Source: CAZFPA01 sp964520975 (lineage in GTDB: Bacteria > Bacillota > Negativicutes > Selenomonadales > Selenomonadaceae). From it: 64,000 nt of DNA. The stretch is from contig CAZFPA010000002.1 of NCBI GenBank assembly GCA_964520975.1, positions 1-64,000 on the forward strand. Direction: 5' to 3'. A model generated the notes under the pieces. That model had not been told where the DNA came from. It saw nothing but the letters and a program-made list of their open reading frames with translations, and searched no databases. Shown here piece after piece: positions 56,572-64,000 of this stretch. Position 1 is the stretch's first letter, and each line of letters starts with the position of its first letter. The position numbers and the translations under genes were made by a program.

Positions 56572-58324
56572 AGGTCGTTCCCTGCTGGAGCTCGCTGGTG
56601 ACCGTGATGGTTCCACCGAAGATTTCCACGAGGAACTTGACGAGTGAGAGGCCGATGCCGTTGCCGCCGGTCTGGCGGTCGCGGGCCTTGTCGGCACGAT
56701 AGAAGCGGTCAAATATGAAGGGCAGGTCCTTGGCTGGAATGCCGATGCCTGTGTCCGTTACCTGAAGGCGGACAATCTCTTTTTCCTGCAGGCAGGAGAG
56801 GGTGATTGTACCGCCTTTTGGCGTATACTTGATGGCGTTTTCCGTCAGGTTGGCCAGTACCTGAAGCAGCAGGTCACGATTGGCCTCGACGAAGACGGGC
56901 CCTTTGGCGAGGCTTTGGCAGAATTGAAGCTCCTTGGATTTGAGCTGCGGGGCAAGTTTCTGGGACAGTAGTGGTGGCAGGGTACAGCAGTCGACGGGCT
57001 CGATGACAAGCTGGCGCCGGTATTCCTGGCTGTCGAGCCGGGAGAGCTGCAGCAGGTCGCGCAGCAGACGGTTCATGCGCTGGGCTTCATTGTAGATTGT
57101 CTGGATGAATTTTCGGCTCTGTTCCGGGGCTGAGAAATCATCATCGAGCAGGGTTTCCGCAAAGCCGGAAATGGAGGTAAGCGGGGTCGCGAGCTCATGG
57201 GCGGCATTGGCGGTAAAGTCGGACTGGCGGGCAGCCATTTCCTGCAGGAGCGAGATATCATGGAATACGCAGAGCACATGTTGTTCCTGATGCTCCGGGA
57301 AGGGGGCCAGGAAGACGGAAAAGGTGCGCCGTTGACCGCCAACGGGCAGCTGCATGGTCAAAGAGGTACCGGCTGCCGCCTGGGATATTTCTTTGGCGCG
57401 GGTGCTGAGCTCCGCGCTGCCGAGGGCATGGATGCTGCTTTTTCCCATGTGTTCAGGCAGCAGGGCAAAGATATGGGCTGCCTGGCGGTTGGCCGTGAGG
57501 ATATTTCCCTGGGCATCGAGCAGCAGCACGCCATTATCCATGTTTTCGAGGATCAGCATCTGTTGCTGGGCGGTGGATTGGACTTCATGGATTTTTTGTG
57601 CGAGGCTTCCGGTGAGCTGGTTGATGGTCTGTGCGAGGATTTCCAGTTCATCGCCCGTATGGATGGCGAGGCGGTGGGAGAGCTCTCCGTGGCTGATGCG
57701 CAGTGCATCCGCAGTCATCTGCTGAATGGGACGGAGCTGCCGACGGGCCAGCAGCCAGGCGGCAATGATGGCCGCAAGTATTGTCAATGCCAGTGCGGTG
57801 AGGATACTGGTCCGGGTATGGGCGTAGGCCATATCAATGGGCTGTGTAGAGGAGGCTGTGCGGATGATGCCCAGCAGCTGGTCGTTTCCGTTGTAAACCG
57901 GTACCGCGGCATAGAGCATATTCTCCTGCAGCGTGCTGCTGTAGCGCATGGCACTGCTGGGGGTGTGCTGCAGTGCGCCCTGCACCTCCGGGCGCTGCAA
58001 ATGGTTATCGAGGCTTTCAGCCGGCTCAGCTGAGTCGGCGAGGACTTTTCCTGAGGAATCCATGAGAGTGATACGCAGCTGGGTTGTATCACTGATTTCA
58101 TGGATTTTTTGCGTGAGTGCGGGTCCGGAATCGATAGGCGCGGTGAGCTCATCGGCCAAAAGGATTTCGATGATCCTGGCATTGCGGTTGAGGTCGGCTG
58201 TCTGGCGGGCCAGGTTTTCTGTGTAGCTGAAATGCAGCAGATAGAGGCCGAGGAAGGCTACGGAGCCGATGGCCAATGCCAGCAGCGAAAAGAGAAGCCG
58301 ACGGCTGATTTTTGATTGCAGCAT
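56543..58324 (-). CDS. phoR: Phosphate-type sensor histidine kinase
   Basis: A 593-residue kinase. Two membrane helices (residues about 9-30 and 165-185) flank a periplasmic sensor; then HAMP, a PAS-like region (ILENMDNGVLLLDAQGNILT), a HisKA with ANAAHELATPLTSISGF, and the ATPase with NLTENAIKYTPKG and GNGIGLSLVKFLV. Layout and place beside phoU support PhoR, which senses Pst/PhoU state; VicK/ResE-like roles are possible. No response regulator gene lies next to it. AAAGGAG precedes ATG 58324. It overlaps phoU tail to tail. Confidence 0.85.
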   Translation of the reverse strand: MLQSKISRRLLFSLLALAIGSVAFLGLYLLHFSYTENLARQTADLNRNARIIEILLADELTAPIDSGPALTQKIHEISDTTQLRITLMDSSGKVLADSAEPAESLDNHLQRPEVQGALQHTPSSAMRYSSTLQENMLYAAVPVYNGNDQLLGIIRTASSTQPIDMAYAHTRTSILTALALTILAAIIAAWLLARRQLRPIQQMTADALRISHGELSHRLAIHTGDELEILAQTINQLTGSLAQKIHEVQSTAQQQMLILENMDNGVLLLDAQGNILTANRQAAHIFALLPEHMGKSSIHALGSAELSTRAKEISQAAAGTSLTMQLPVGGQRRTFSVFLAPFPEHQEQHVLCVFHDISLLQEMAARQSDFTANAAHELATPLTSISGFAETLLDDDFSAPEQSRKFIQTIYNEAQRMNRLLRDLLQLSRLDSQEYRRQLVIEPVDCCTLPPLLSQKLAPQLKSKELQFCQSLAKGPVFVEANRDLLLQVLANLTENAIKYTPKGGTITLSCLQEKEIVRLQVTDTGIGIPAKDLPFIFDRFYRADKARDRQTGGNGIGLSLVKFLVEIFGGTITVTSELQQGTTFTLEFPACP

Positions 58325-58419
58325 GAGAATACTCCTTTGTTTTTTCTTCATTTTACCATAAATCCAATACATGGCGGACGCTTTTGCAGGATTTGTCCCC
58401 GGTATAGCCGGATTTCAGG

Positions 58420-58459
58420 CAAAAAAGTGCCCTGCAGGTGTAGGAGGGCCTGCAGGGCC
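58420..58459 (-). terminator. Terminator of the 45-residue gene
   Basis: Minus strand GCCCTGCAGG-(CCCTCCTACA)-CCTGCAGGGC, then ACTTTTTT. It separates the small gene from phoR. Confidence 0.88.
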
Positions 58460-58485
58460 AAGAGAGATATGGAGATATTCAGATA

Positions 58486-58623
58486 TTAGATAATACTGCG
58501 GAAATCTGCGATGGAGATGGTACCCTCATCGGCATACCGCAGTGGGGTGAGCTTTTTGGGTGTATCGGGCGCCTCTTCCTTTAGGGAAGGGATGTCGATG
58601 GTTTTGGTTGATTGTTCCTGCAT
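58486..58623 (-). CDS. Orphan 45-residue peptide gene
   Basis: A minus-strand frame with AAGGGGG at eight bases before its ATG, ending 27 bases before its own terminator. The peptide starts MQEQSTKTIDIPSLKEEAPD and continues with KKLTPLRYADEG, then ISIADFRSII. It is soluble, with no membrane helix or cysteine. Being a one-gene unit with ribosome site and terminator, it is probably real. I find no known family; a small regulator or precursor peptide is possible. It lies between the Pho box of pstS and phoR. Confidence 0.6.
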   Translation of the reverse strand: MQEQSTKTIDIPSLKEEAPDTPKKLTPLRYADEGTISIADFRSII

Positions 58624-58727
58624 ATATCAGGCCCCCTTGATTTGATAGTGTTATCATACTGCTGGATTGTGGAAAGAAGCTGAAAATGCGGGGGAATTTT
58701 GTTTTTTATGGCAGTAGGGGGGAACTC

Positions 58728-58755
58728 CTAACGAAATCTTAACATAGCTCTAACA
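58728..58755 (+). promoter_or_regulatory. Pho box ahead of pstS
   Basis: CTAACG (58728), TTAACA (58739) and CTAACA (58750) at exact 11-base steps, followed by TATGAT at about 58775. The pattern matches the pstB site at 55032 and points to joint PhoP control. Confidence 0.87.
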
Positions 58756-58823
58756 AAATACAGGATAATTTCCGCTATGATAAAGGAAGTAGGAAATCAA
58801 TTTTAATCTTGGAGGGTGAGAAT

Positions 58824-59687
58824 ATGTTTTTTACAGGAAAGATGAAAAAAATGATAGCGATGGCCGGTGTACTGGCCATCGGGGCGATGCTTGTAAGTGG
58901 CTGCGGCGGGGAGAAATCTGCAGGGGGTTCGGGCGGTGAGCTCAGTGGAAAGATCACAGCTTCCGGCTCGACGGCGCTGCTGCCGCTGCTGAAACCGGCC
59001 CAGGAAGAATTCCAGACGAAGCATGGCAAGGTGACCGTGAATATCGCCGGCGGTGGTTCCTTCACCGGGATGAACCAGGTTGCCGGGGGCAGTGTGCAGA
59101 TTGGAGATTCCGATGTAAACCTGCCAGCGGAATATCAGGATAAGGGACTTGTCGATCATAAAGTCGTCGTAGAGCCGTTCGTATTCATCACCAATAAGGA
59201 CAATAAAGTAGATAATCTGACAAAGGACCAGGTCGTTGGAATCCTTACGGGACAGCTTACGAACTGGAAGCAGGTCGGCGGCGCTGATCTGCCGATCACC
59301 CTTGTACATCGGGCCAAATCCTCGGGCTCGCGGGCTACGATAGCTGAGGTCGTCCTCCAGGGCAAGGAGTTCACGGACCAGGCCGTGATCCAGGATTCGA
59401 ACGGCGCTGTCCGCACGGCTGTATCGAGTACGCCGGGAGCCATCGGCTATGTTGATGCGCCGTACGCAGATGATTCAGTGAAACTGCTCGCTTACAATGG
59501 CGTGAAGTATACGGCAGCCGCTATCATCGATGGCAGCTATCCTATTTATGGCTATGGTCACATGTATACGAAGGGGGAGCCGGAAGGTGCTGTCAAGGCT
59601 TTCATTGACTACGTGCTGAGTGATGAATTCCAGAACAGCCAGGTAGAAAAGCTCGGCTTTATCCCGATCAGCAAGATGAAGAAATAA
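58824..59687 (+). CDS. pstS: Phosphate-binding lipoprotein
   Basis: A 287-residue substrate-binding protein. The signal peptide ends in lipobox LVSGC (Cys near residue 28), so it is lipid-anchored. TASGSTALLPLLKPAQEEFQ opens the mature fold, and SGSRATIAEVVLQGKEF gives phosphate contacts. GGAGGGTG precedes ATG 58824; a TTG at 58809 is unlikely. It heads the pstSCA transcript under the Pho box. Confidence 0.95.
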   Translation: MFFTGKMKKMIAMAGVLAIGAMLVSGCGGEKSAGGSGGELSGKITASGSTALLPLLKPAQEEFQTKHGKVTVNIAGGGSFTGMNQVAGGSVQIGDSDVNLPAEYQDKGLVDHKVVVEPFVFITNKDNKVDNLTKDQVVGILTGQLTNWKQVGGADLPITLVHRAKSSGSRATIAEVVLQGKEFTDQAVIQDSNGAVRTAVSSTPGAIGYVDAPYADDSVKLLAYNGVKYTAAAIIDGSYPIYGYGHMYTKGEPEGAVKAFIDYVLSDEFQNSQVEKLGFIPISKMKK

Positions 59688-59697
59688 GGTGCAGGTT

Positions 59698-60612
59698 ATG
59701 GAAGGGGCAGCAGAGACAATGATAAGAATATCCGACGCCGGACATCAGCGGCAGCTCATCTATGATCGCTACGTGAAATATCTGTTTGTGGCATCGGCGT
59801 TCCTGGTAAGTTTGTTGATTTTTTCCATCATCTTTTTTGTTGGGAAGCAGGGGCTGATGACCTTTGCGGATGTGAGCCCGCTGGAGTTCTTCTTCTCGGC
59901 GAAATGGGCTCCGGAAAGTCAGCAGTATGGTGCGCTGAGCTTCATTGTCGGATCCCTGCAGGTGACGTTTCTGGCCGTGCTCATCGGTACGCCGCTGGGA
60001 CTGGCCGGTGCACTCTTTTTGGCCAAGGTCGCTCCGCAACGCTTGCGTGCACTGATGCGGCCGGCCATGGACCTTTATGTGGCGATTCCTTCCGTGGTTT
60101 ATGGCTATATCGGCATTACGGTATTGGTGCCGTTCCTGCGGGAGACCTTTGGCGGGCAGACTGGTTTTGGTGTGCTGGCGGCCGGGCTGGTGCTGGCCAT
60201 CATGATTCTGCCCACAATATTATCCATCAGCGACGATGCGCTGCGCAGCGTGCCGCGGCCGATGGAGGAAGCTTCTCTGGCCTTGGGAGCCACCTGGTGG
60301 CAGACATTGTCCCGGGTATTGCTGCCGGCCGCAATGCCGGGCATATTGACAGCGGTTGTGCTGGCGATGGCCCGGGCGATTGGTGAGACGATGGCTGTGC
60401 AGATGCTCATCGGCAATACGCCGCTGATTGCAACAAGCCTGTTTTCACCGACTTCTACGCTTACCAGCAACATCGTCGTTGAAATGGGCAATACAATGTT
60501 TGGTTCCGTCTGGAGCAACGGACTGTTCCTCATGGCCTTCGTGCTGCTGATCCTGTCGCTGGGCATGATCCTGCTCATTCGCCGCATTGGAGAAAGGAGA
60601 ATTCCCGGATGA
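59698..60612 (+). CDS. pstC: Phosphate ABC transporter permease PstC
   Basis: A 304-residue permease with six membrane helices and the EAA-type loop EEASLALGATWWQTLSRVLLP. The N-terminus is soluble and charged. ATG 59698 with AAGGTG ahead is chosen; ATG 59719 would also work. Its TGA overlaps the pstA ATG, so the two subunits are coupled in translation. Confidence 0.95.
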   Translation: MEGAAETMIRISDAGHQRQLIYDRYVKYLFVASAFLVSLLIFSIIFFVGKQGLMTFADVSPLEFFFSAKWAPESQQYGALSFIVGSLQVTFLAVLIGTPLGLAGALFLAKVAPQRLRALMRPAMDLYVAIPSVVYGYIGITVLVPFLRETFGGQTGFGVLAAGLVLAIMILPTILSISDDALRSVPRPMEEASLALGATWWQTLSRVLLPAAMPGILTAVVLAMARAIGETMAVQMLIGNTPLIATSLFSPTSTLTSNIVVEMGNTMFGSVWSNGLFLMAFVLLILSLGMILLIRRIGERRIPG

Positions 60613-61469
60613 ACGCAAAGACAAAAAATTCACTTGCAATAGGAATGCTCTGGCTTGCCGGGCTTTTCGTACTGGCTTTGCTGGTGGTGTTCCTGGGGTA
60701 TATCCTTTATAAGGGAATGCCGGTTCTTTCGGCCAGCTTCATTTTCGGGCGTTCCAGTGATATTGAGGCTGGTGGGGGTGTCGGGGCACAGCTTTTCAAT
60801 TCGTTCTATCTGCTCTTTTTATCGATGGCCGTATCCATCCCGATTGCCGTGGGTGCCGGTGTTTATCTTGCTGAATACGCAAGGGATACCAGGCTGACGC
60901 GGGCCATCCGCCTGAGCACCGAGTGCCTGGCGACCGTACCATCCATCGTGTTGGGGCTTTTTGGCATGATTGTGTTTGTGAATATCATGGGAATGGGCTT
61001 CAGTATCATCGGTGGAGCCCTTACCCTGGTCCTGCTGAATCTGCCGCTGCTGGTACGGGTGACAGAGGAGTCCATCCGCACGGTGCCGGATTTCTATCGG
61101 GAGGCGAGTCTGGCTCTTGGGGCCACGAAGCTCCAGACCATCTGGAAGGTCATTCTGCCGAGCGCACTGCCAGGTATCATTACCGGCATCACCCTCACTG
61201 CCGGGCGGGCCCTGGGGGAAACGGCTATTCTGATTTTTACGGCCGGAACAACCGTATCGCGCTATATGGGAGATACGGATCTGCTGGCTGGCGGCGAGAC
61301 CCTGGCCGTGCATCTGTGGTATCTGATGTCGACAGGCCTGGTGCCGGACCGCGATGCAGTAGCTAATGGAATCGGTGCAATGTTGATTTTTACCATTCTG
61401 CTGTTCAATATCGGGCTGACCGTGCCGTTGAAGCTGGTGCAGAAGCATTTGGGTATCCGCAGCAGCTGA
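60609..61469 (+). CDS. pstA: Phosphate ABC transporter permease PstA
   Basis: A 286-residue permease partner of PstC with six helices and the loop REASLALGATKLQTIWKVILP. AGARAL-type GRALGETAILIFTAG near residue 200 is usual for PstA. It overlaps pstC by four bases and ends before a terminator, so pstB is not part of this transcript. Confidence 0.95.
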   Translation: MNAKTKNSLAIGMLWLAGLFVLALLVVFLGYILYKGMPVLSASFIFGRSSDIEAGGGVGAQLFNSFYLLFLSMAVSIPIAVGAGVYLAEYARDTRLTRAIRLSTECLATVPSIVLGLFGMIVFVNIMGMGFSIIGGALTLVLLNLPLLVRVTEESIRTVPDFYREASLALGATKLQTIWKVILPSALPGIITGITLTAGRALGETAILIFTAGTTVSRYMGDTDLLAGGETLAVHLWYLMSTGLVPDRDAVANGIGAMLIFTILLFNIGLTVPLKLVQKHLGIRSS

Positions 61470-61493
61470 AAATACGCTGAGCTGGAAAAATGG

Positions 61494-61527
61494 AGATTCT
61501 CCGGACTTTTGTTCGGAGAATCTTTTC
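61494..61527 (+). terminator. Terminator after pstA
   Basis: AGATTCTCCG pairs with CGGAGAATCT, followed by TTT. Confidence 0.9.
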
Positions 61528-61756
61528 ATTTCGGGAGAAAATCATTGGGCTGCAAGCCTGAAAACAGCAGGATTTTCATGAGAGCGGAGCGAATTCTATA
61601 CCTAACTTAAATAATGGCATCATTGTCAGCTGCATGAAATTATGAAAATTTGAAAATATGGCAGGTGGTATATGGATGATTTCATAGCTATGGGGATTAC
61701 ACAAAGTGCTACAGAAAATGTCAATTAATTTTCAGAATTTTCAAGGAGGCAGTGTT

Positions 61757-63475
61757 ATGGGATGGGTAAATAATATCAAGGTAGCTTATAAATTACTGAT
61801 CCTGGTGGTTATTGCGGGAATTGCAATGGCACTGATTGGACATGGCGGCTATACCGCAGTGAACGAATCCGATGACGATATGAGCATCATGTACAATCAG
61901 AAAATGAAGGCTGTGGCGTGCATTGGTGAAGCGAAATATATGATGCGCGATATGCAGTCCAGAGCAGCCCTGTCAATGGTGGCGACGGATAGTGCGCGCA
62001 TGCAGGAATTGAATACAAGCTTTGAAAAGAGCAAGGCTGATTTTGCGGAAAATTGGACTGCCTATAAAGCGATTGCGATCAATGTTCCAGGCACCAAGGA
62101 GAAACTAGGCGAGGTTGAAAACAGTACCAAGGCCTTTGAAGAAACCATGGCGGAAATCTTAAAGCTGGGAGCTGCCGGGAAGAGTGCCGAGGCTTTGGAA
62201 TTGTATAATGGCAAAGGCAGAACATCTACGGTAGAACTGCGCGATCATTTGATTGAGCTGCAGAACACCGCACAAAAGAATGCAGAGGCAATTTATCAGG
62301 AGAACAAGGCAAGCGCGGCTGCAACATCGCGCAATATTTTAATTAAGATATTTGTGGCATTGCTGCTGCTGGTGGTGGTCAGTCTGTGGATTTCCCGGGA
62401 AATCACCAGTCCATTGAATAAAATGATGGCGGTTTGCGAAAAATTGCGGGATGGTGATTTCCGGATTACGCCGCGCAGCGTTCTTCGCGGAGATGAATTT
62501 GGACAGATGGCCAATGTGCTTGTTGATATGCGCGAGAGTCTGAACAAGCTCATGCGGCATACGAATGCGTCTTCGGAACAGATTGCGGCGGCATCAGAGG
62601 AGCTTACGGCAAGTTCTTCCCAGTCGGCACAGGCCTCCACGCAGGTGGCAGAGTCGGTGACACAGGCGGCACAAGCTGTCATCGAGCAGCAGCAGGCCGT
62701 GGGAACAAGCAGCAATTCCGTACAGCAGGTAGCGTCCTCCGTTGAGCATATTCAGCAGGAAGCCGCCCGGGTAGCCAAACATTCGGCGGAGGCTTCCGAG
62801 CAGGCGGTGGCCGGTGGTCAGAAGGTTACGGAATCCGTGCAGCGGATTCAGAGTGTTGAGTCGACGGTTACTTCCTCGGCGGAGCTGGTCAATAAACTTG
62901 GGGAGCGTTCACAGGAAATCGGCCAGATCGTGGATACGATTTCCGGTATTGCGAGTCAGACAAATCTGCTGGCGCTGAATGCCGCGATTGAGGCAGCCCG
63001 TGCCGGAGAGCATGGCCGCGGCTTTGCTGTCGTAGCTGAAGAGGTGCGCAAGCTGGCCGAGCAGTCGCAGGAAGCTGCCCAGCAGATATCGGAACTCATC
63101 AACAGCATCCAGGAGGATACGACCGGAGCCGTCGCCTCCATGCAGCAGGGGCATACAGCGGTCATTGAGGGAGCCCAGTCCGTGCATGAGCTCGAAACGG
63201 TCTTTGATCAGATCCGCGGGCTCGTGGATTCAGTTTCACGTGAGGTCAATCGCATGGCGGAATCCATTACCGGGGTGACACATGACGCGGAGACCATTAC
63301 GCAGGAAGTTACGACAATCGGCGAGCACGGCAAACAGGTATCCAAGGAAATGGAATCTGTGTCGGCAGCAACGGAGGAGCAGTCCGCTTCGGCGCAGGAA
63401 ATTGCATCGGCTAGTGATTCCCTGGCTCATTTGGCGGAGGAATTGCAGATGTCCTTGCGCAAATTCCAGTTTTAA
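61757..63475 (+). CDS. Methyl-accepting chemotaxis protein
   Basis: A 572-residue receptor. First membrane helix at residues about 12-32, a four-helix-bundle sensor (about 35-190), second helix (ILIKIFVALLLLVVVSLWIS), HAMP to about 267, then the signalling coiled coil with tip NLLALNAAIEAARAGEHGRG. Ligand unknown. ATG 61757 has AAGGAGG seven bases ahead; an upstream in-frame start at 61706 has none. The gene is single, with no adjacent che genes, and suggests a motile cell. Confidence 0.95.
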   Translation: MGWVNNIKVAYKLLILVVIAGIAMALIGHGGYTAVNESDDDMSIMYNQKMKAVACIGEAKYMMRDMQSRAALSMVATDSARMQELNTSFEKSKADFAENWTAYKAIAINVPGTKEKLGEVENSTKAFEETMAEILKLGAAGKSAEALELYNGKGRTSTVELRDHLIELQNTAQKNAEAIYQENKASAAATSRNILIKIFVALLLLVVVSLWISREITSPLNKMMAVCEKLRDGDFRITPRSVLRGDEFGQMANVLVDMRESLNKLMRHTNASSEQIAAASEELTASSSQSAQASTQVAESVTQAAQAVIEQQQAVGTSSNSVQQVASSVEHIQQEAARVAKHSAEASEQAVAGGQKVTESVQRIQSVESTVTSSAELVNKLGERSQEIGQIVDTISGIASQTNLLALNAAIEAARAGEHGRGFAVVAEEVRKLAEQSQEAAQQISELINSIQEDTTGAVASMQQGHTAVIEGAQSVHELETVFDQIRGLVDSVSREVNRMAESITGVTHDAETITQEVTTIGEHGKQVSKEMESVSAATEEQSASAQEIASASDSLAHLAEELQMSLRKFQF

Positions 63476-63611
63476 AGCCGATACCGCGTACCTGCAATAA
63501 CGGGGCTGGATAAGGAATTCGCCCGGGTATTCCGTGAATACGGTACCAGGCTAAAAAATGTCTGGGGATATGGGCCCATAAACTGATTCATTTGTACTGC
63601 TTATGAGAAAC

Positions 63612-63658
63612 GACTGTTGACAGGCAGGGGAAAAAGGCTTGTCAACAGTTGTTTTTTA
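63612..63658 (+). terminator. Terminator before rsmD
   Basis: ACTGTTGACAGGC pairs with GCTTGTCAACAGT, followed by TGTTTTTT. Confidence 0.88.
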
Positions 63659-63741
63659 GTTCACGAATCCATGAAAATATGTTAGAATGGAGAATGTTAG
63701 ATAGTATACAAATAATATAGAAACTTTTCTGGAGTGAAATT

Positions 63742-64000
63742 ATGAGAATTATAACGGGAACCGCCCGCGGCTGCCGGCTGAAAACCCCGAAGGGGCAGCT
63801 GACCCGGCCAACGGCTGACCGTATAAAGGAGTCTCTGTTCAATATACTTGGCAATCGTGTCTGCGATCAGCAGATCCTGGATGTCTTTGCCGGTACAGGA
63901 GCGCTGGGCCTTGAGGCGCTGAGCCGCGGGGCAGCCGGCGGTGTATTCATCGATCAGGCGACGGCCGGGCTCATCCGGGAAAATGCTGAGCATACACATC
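63742..64000 (+). CDS. rsmD: 16S rRNA G966 N2-methyltransferase, partial
   Basis: The first 86 codons of a gene that runs past the window end. MRIITGTARGCRLKTPKGQL and RPTADRIKESLFNIL are the RsmD start, and VFAGTGALGLEALSRGA is the SAM-binding motif. The enzyme methylates G966 of 16S rRNA. GGAGTG precedes the ATG. The catalytic NPPY motif lies beyond the window. Confidence 0.93.
   Translation, partial: MRIITGTARGCRLKTPKGQLTRPTADRIKESLFNILGNRVCDQQILDVFAGTGALGLEALSRGAAGGVFIDQATAGLIRENAEHTH

Noticed and set aside
1..64000. CRISPR arrays, insertion sequences, prophage genes, rRNA
   Set aside because: I looked for regularly spaced repeats, transposase motifs and phage genes and saw none. The only dispersed repeat family is the 60-64-bp promoter element.

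Overview
The window reads as a chromosomal segment of a diderm, anaerobic Firmicute of the Negativicutes, most likely Selenomonadaceae (Selenomonas/Mitsuokella-like). The assignment is inferred from gene content. Firmicute markers are SpoVS, an rny-ymdB-spoVS neighbourhood and strong AGGAGG ribosome binding sites with many TTG/GTG starts. Outer-membrane biology is suggested by an EptA/CptA-type phosphoethanolamine transferase. Anaerobic metabolism is suggested by NfnAB, Fhs-FolD-MetF and MqnA with UbiA/UbiD-type proteins of the futalosine menaquinone route. There are no rRNA operons, insertion sequences, prophages or CRISPR arrays. Coding is dense and mostly on the plus strand.

Layout. 0-7 kb: GNAT, AraC and MATE genes, an EFR1-type ferredoxin protein, a minus-strand corA unit with a possible leader peptide and an orphan antitoxin-like gene, then tmRNA and tadA. 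7-19.5 kb: housekeeping genes (TPR-like protein, lipid A modification enzyme, birA, coaX-dusB-M18 aminopeptidase, a CDF transporter, an M16C peptidase, dapA). 19.5-24.3 kb: an accessory, regulator-rich patch with a MarR-GNAT fusion, an HxlR regulator next to one PNPOx-fold protein, a MarR regulator next to another, and deoD; several operators are visible. 24.5-35.6 kb: an Rrf2 regulator and polyprenyl synthase, tatA, then a probable 9-kb operon tatA2-tatC-ubiD-ubiA-folD-fhs-metF-nfnA-nfnB joining protein export, quinone synthesis, the folate C1 pathway and electron bifurcation. 35.6-47.6 kb: exonuclease, DUF523, second CDF transporter, pyridoxine kinase, response regulator, tRNA-Leu, a small membrane protein under a CsoR-like operator, a cobalamin riboswitch ahead of a GntP-type permease, dtd, a DJ-1 protein, a glucosaminidase, a cold shock protein, yeiH/lysR and mqnA. 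47.6-53.1 kb: rny (apparently without ATG/GTG/TTG start), ymdB, spoVS, a PHP protein, a P-loop/Asp23-like fusion and tRNA-Gln. 53.2-61.5 kb: a DUF4127 protein and a phosphate regulon split in two (pstB-phoU and pstSCA) around a minus-strand phoR and an orphan 45-codon gene; both halves carry three 11-bp-spaced Pho-box repeats. 61.7-64 kb: a chemoreceptor and the start of rsmD.

The most unusual signal is a family of about 60-64-bp intergenic repeats. At least five copies lie ahead of unrelated genes (the EFR1 gene, coaX, tatA2, dtd, csp). Each ends in a promoter -10 box, and most carry a small hairpin whose sequence changes while its pairing is kept. Other points of note are a palindrome filling the 17-bp spacer of a promoter for a 59-residue membrane protein, a probably leaderless marR mRNA, and an Asp/Pro-containing leader ORF ahead of corA.
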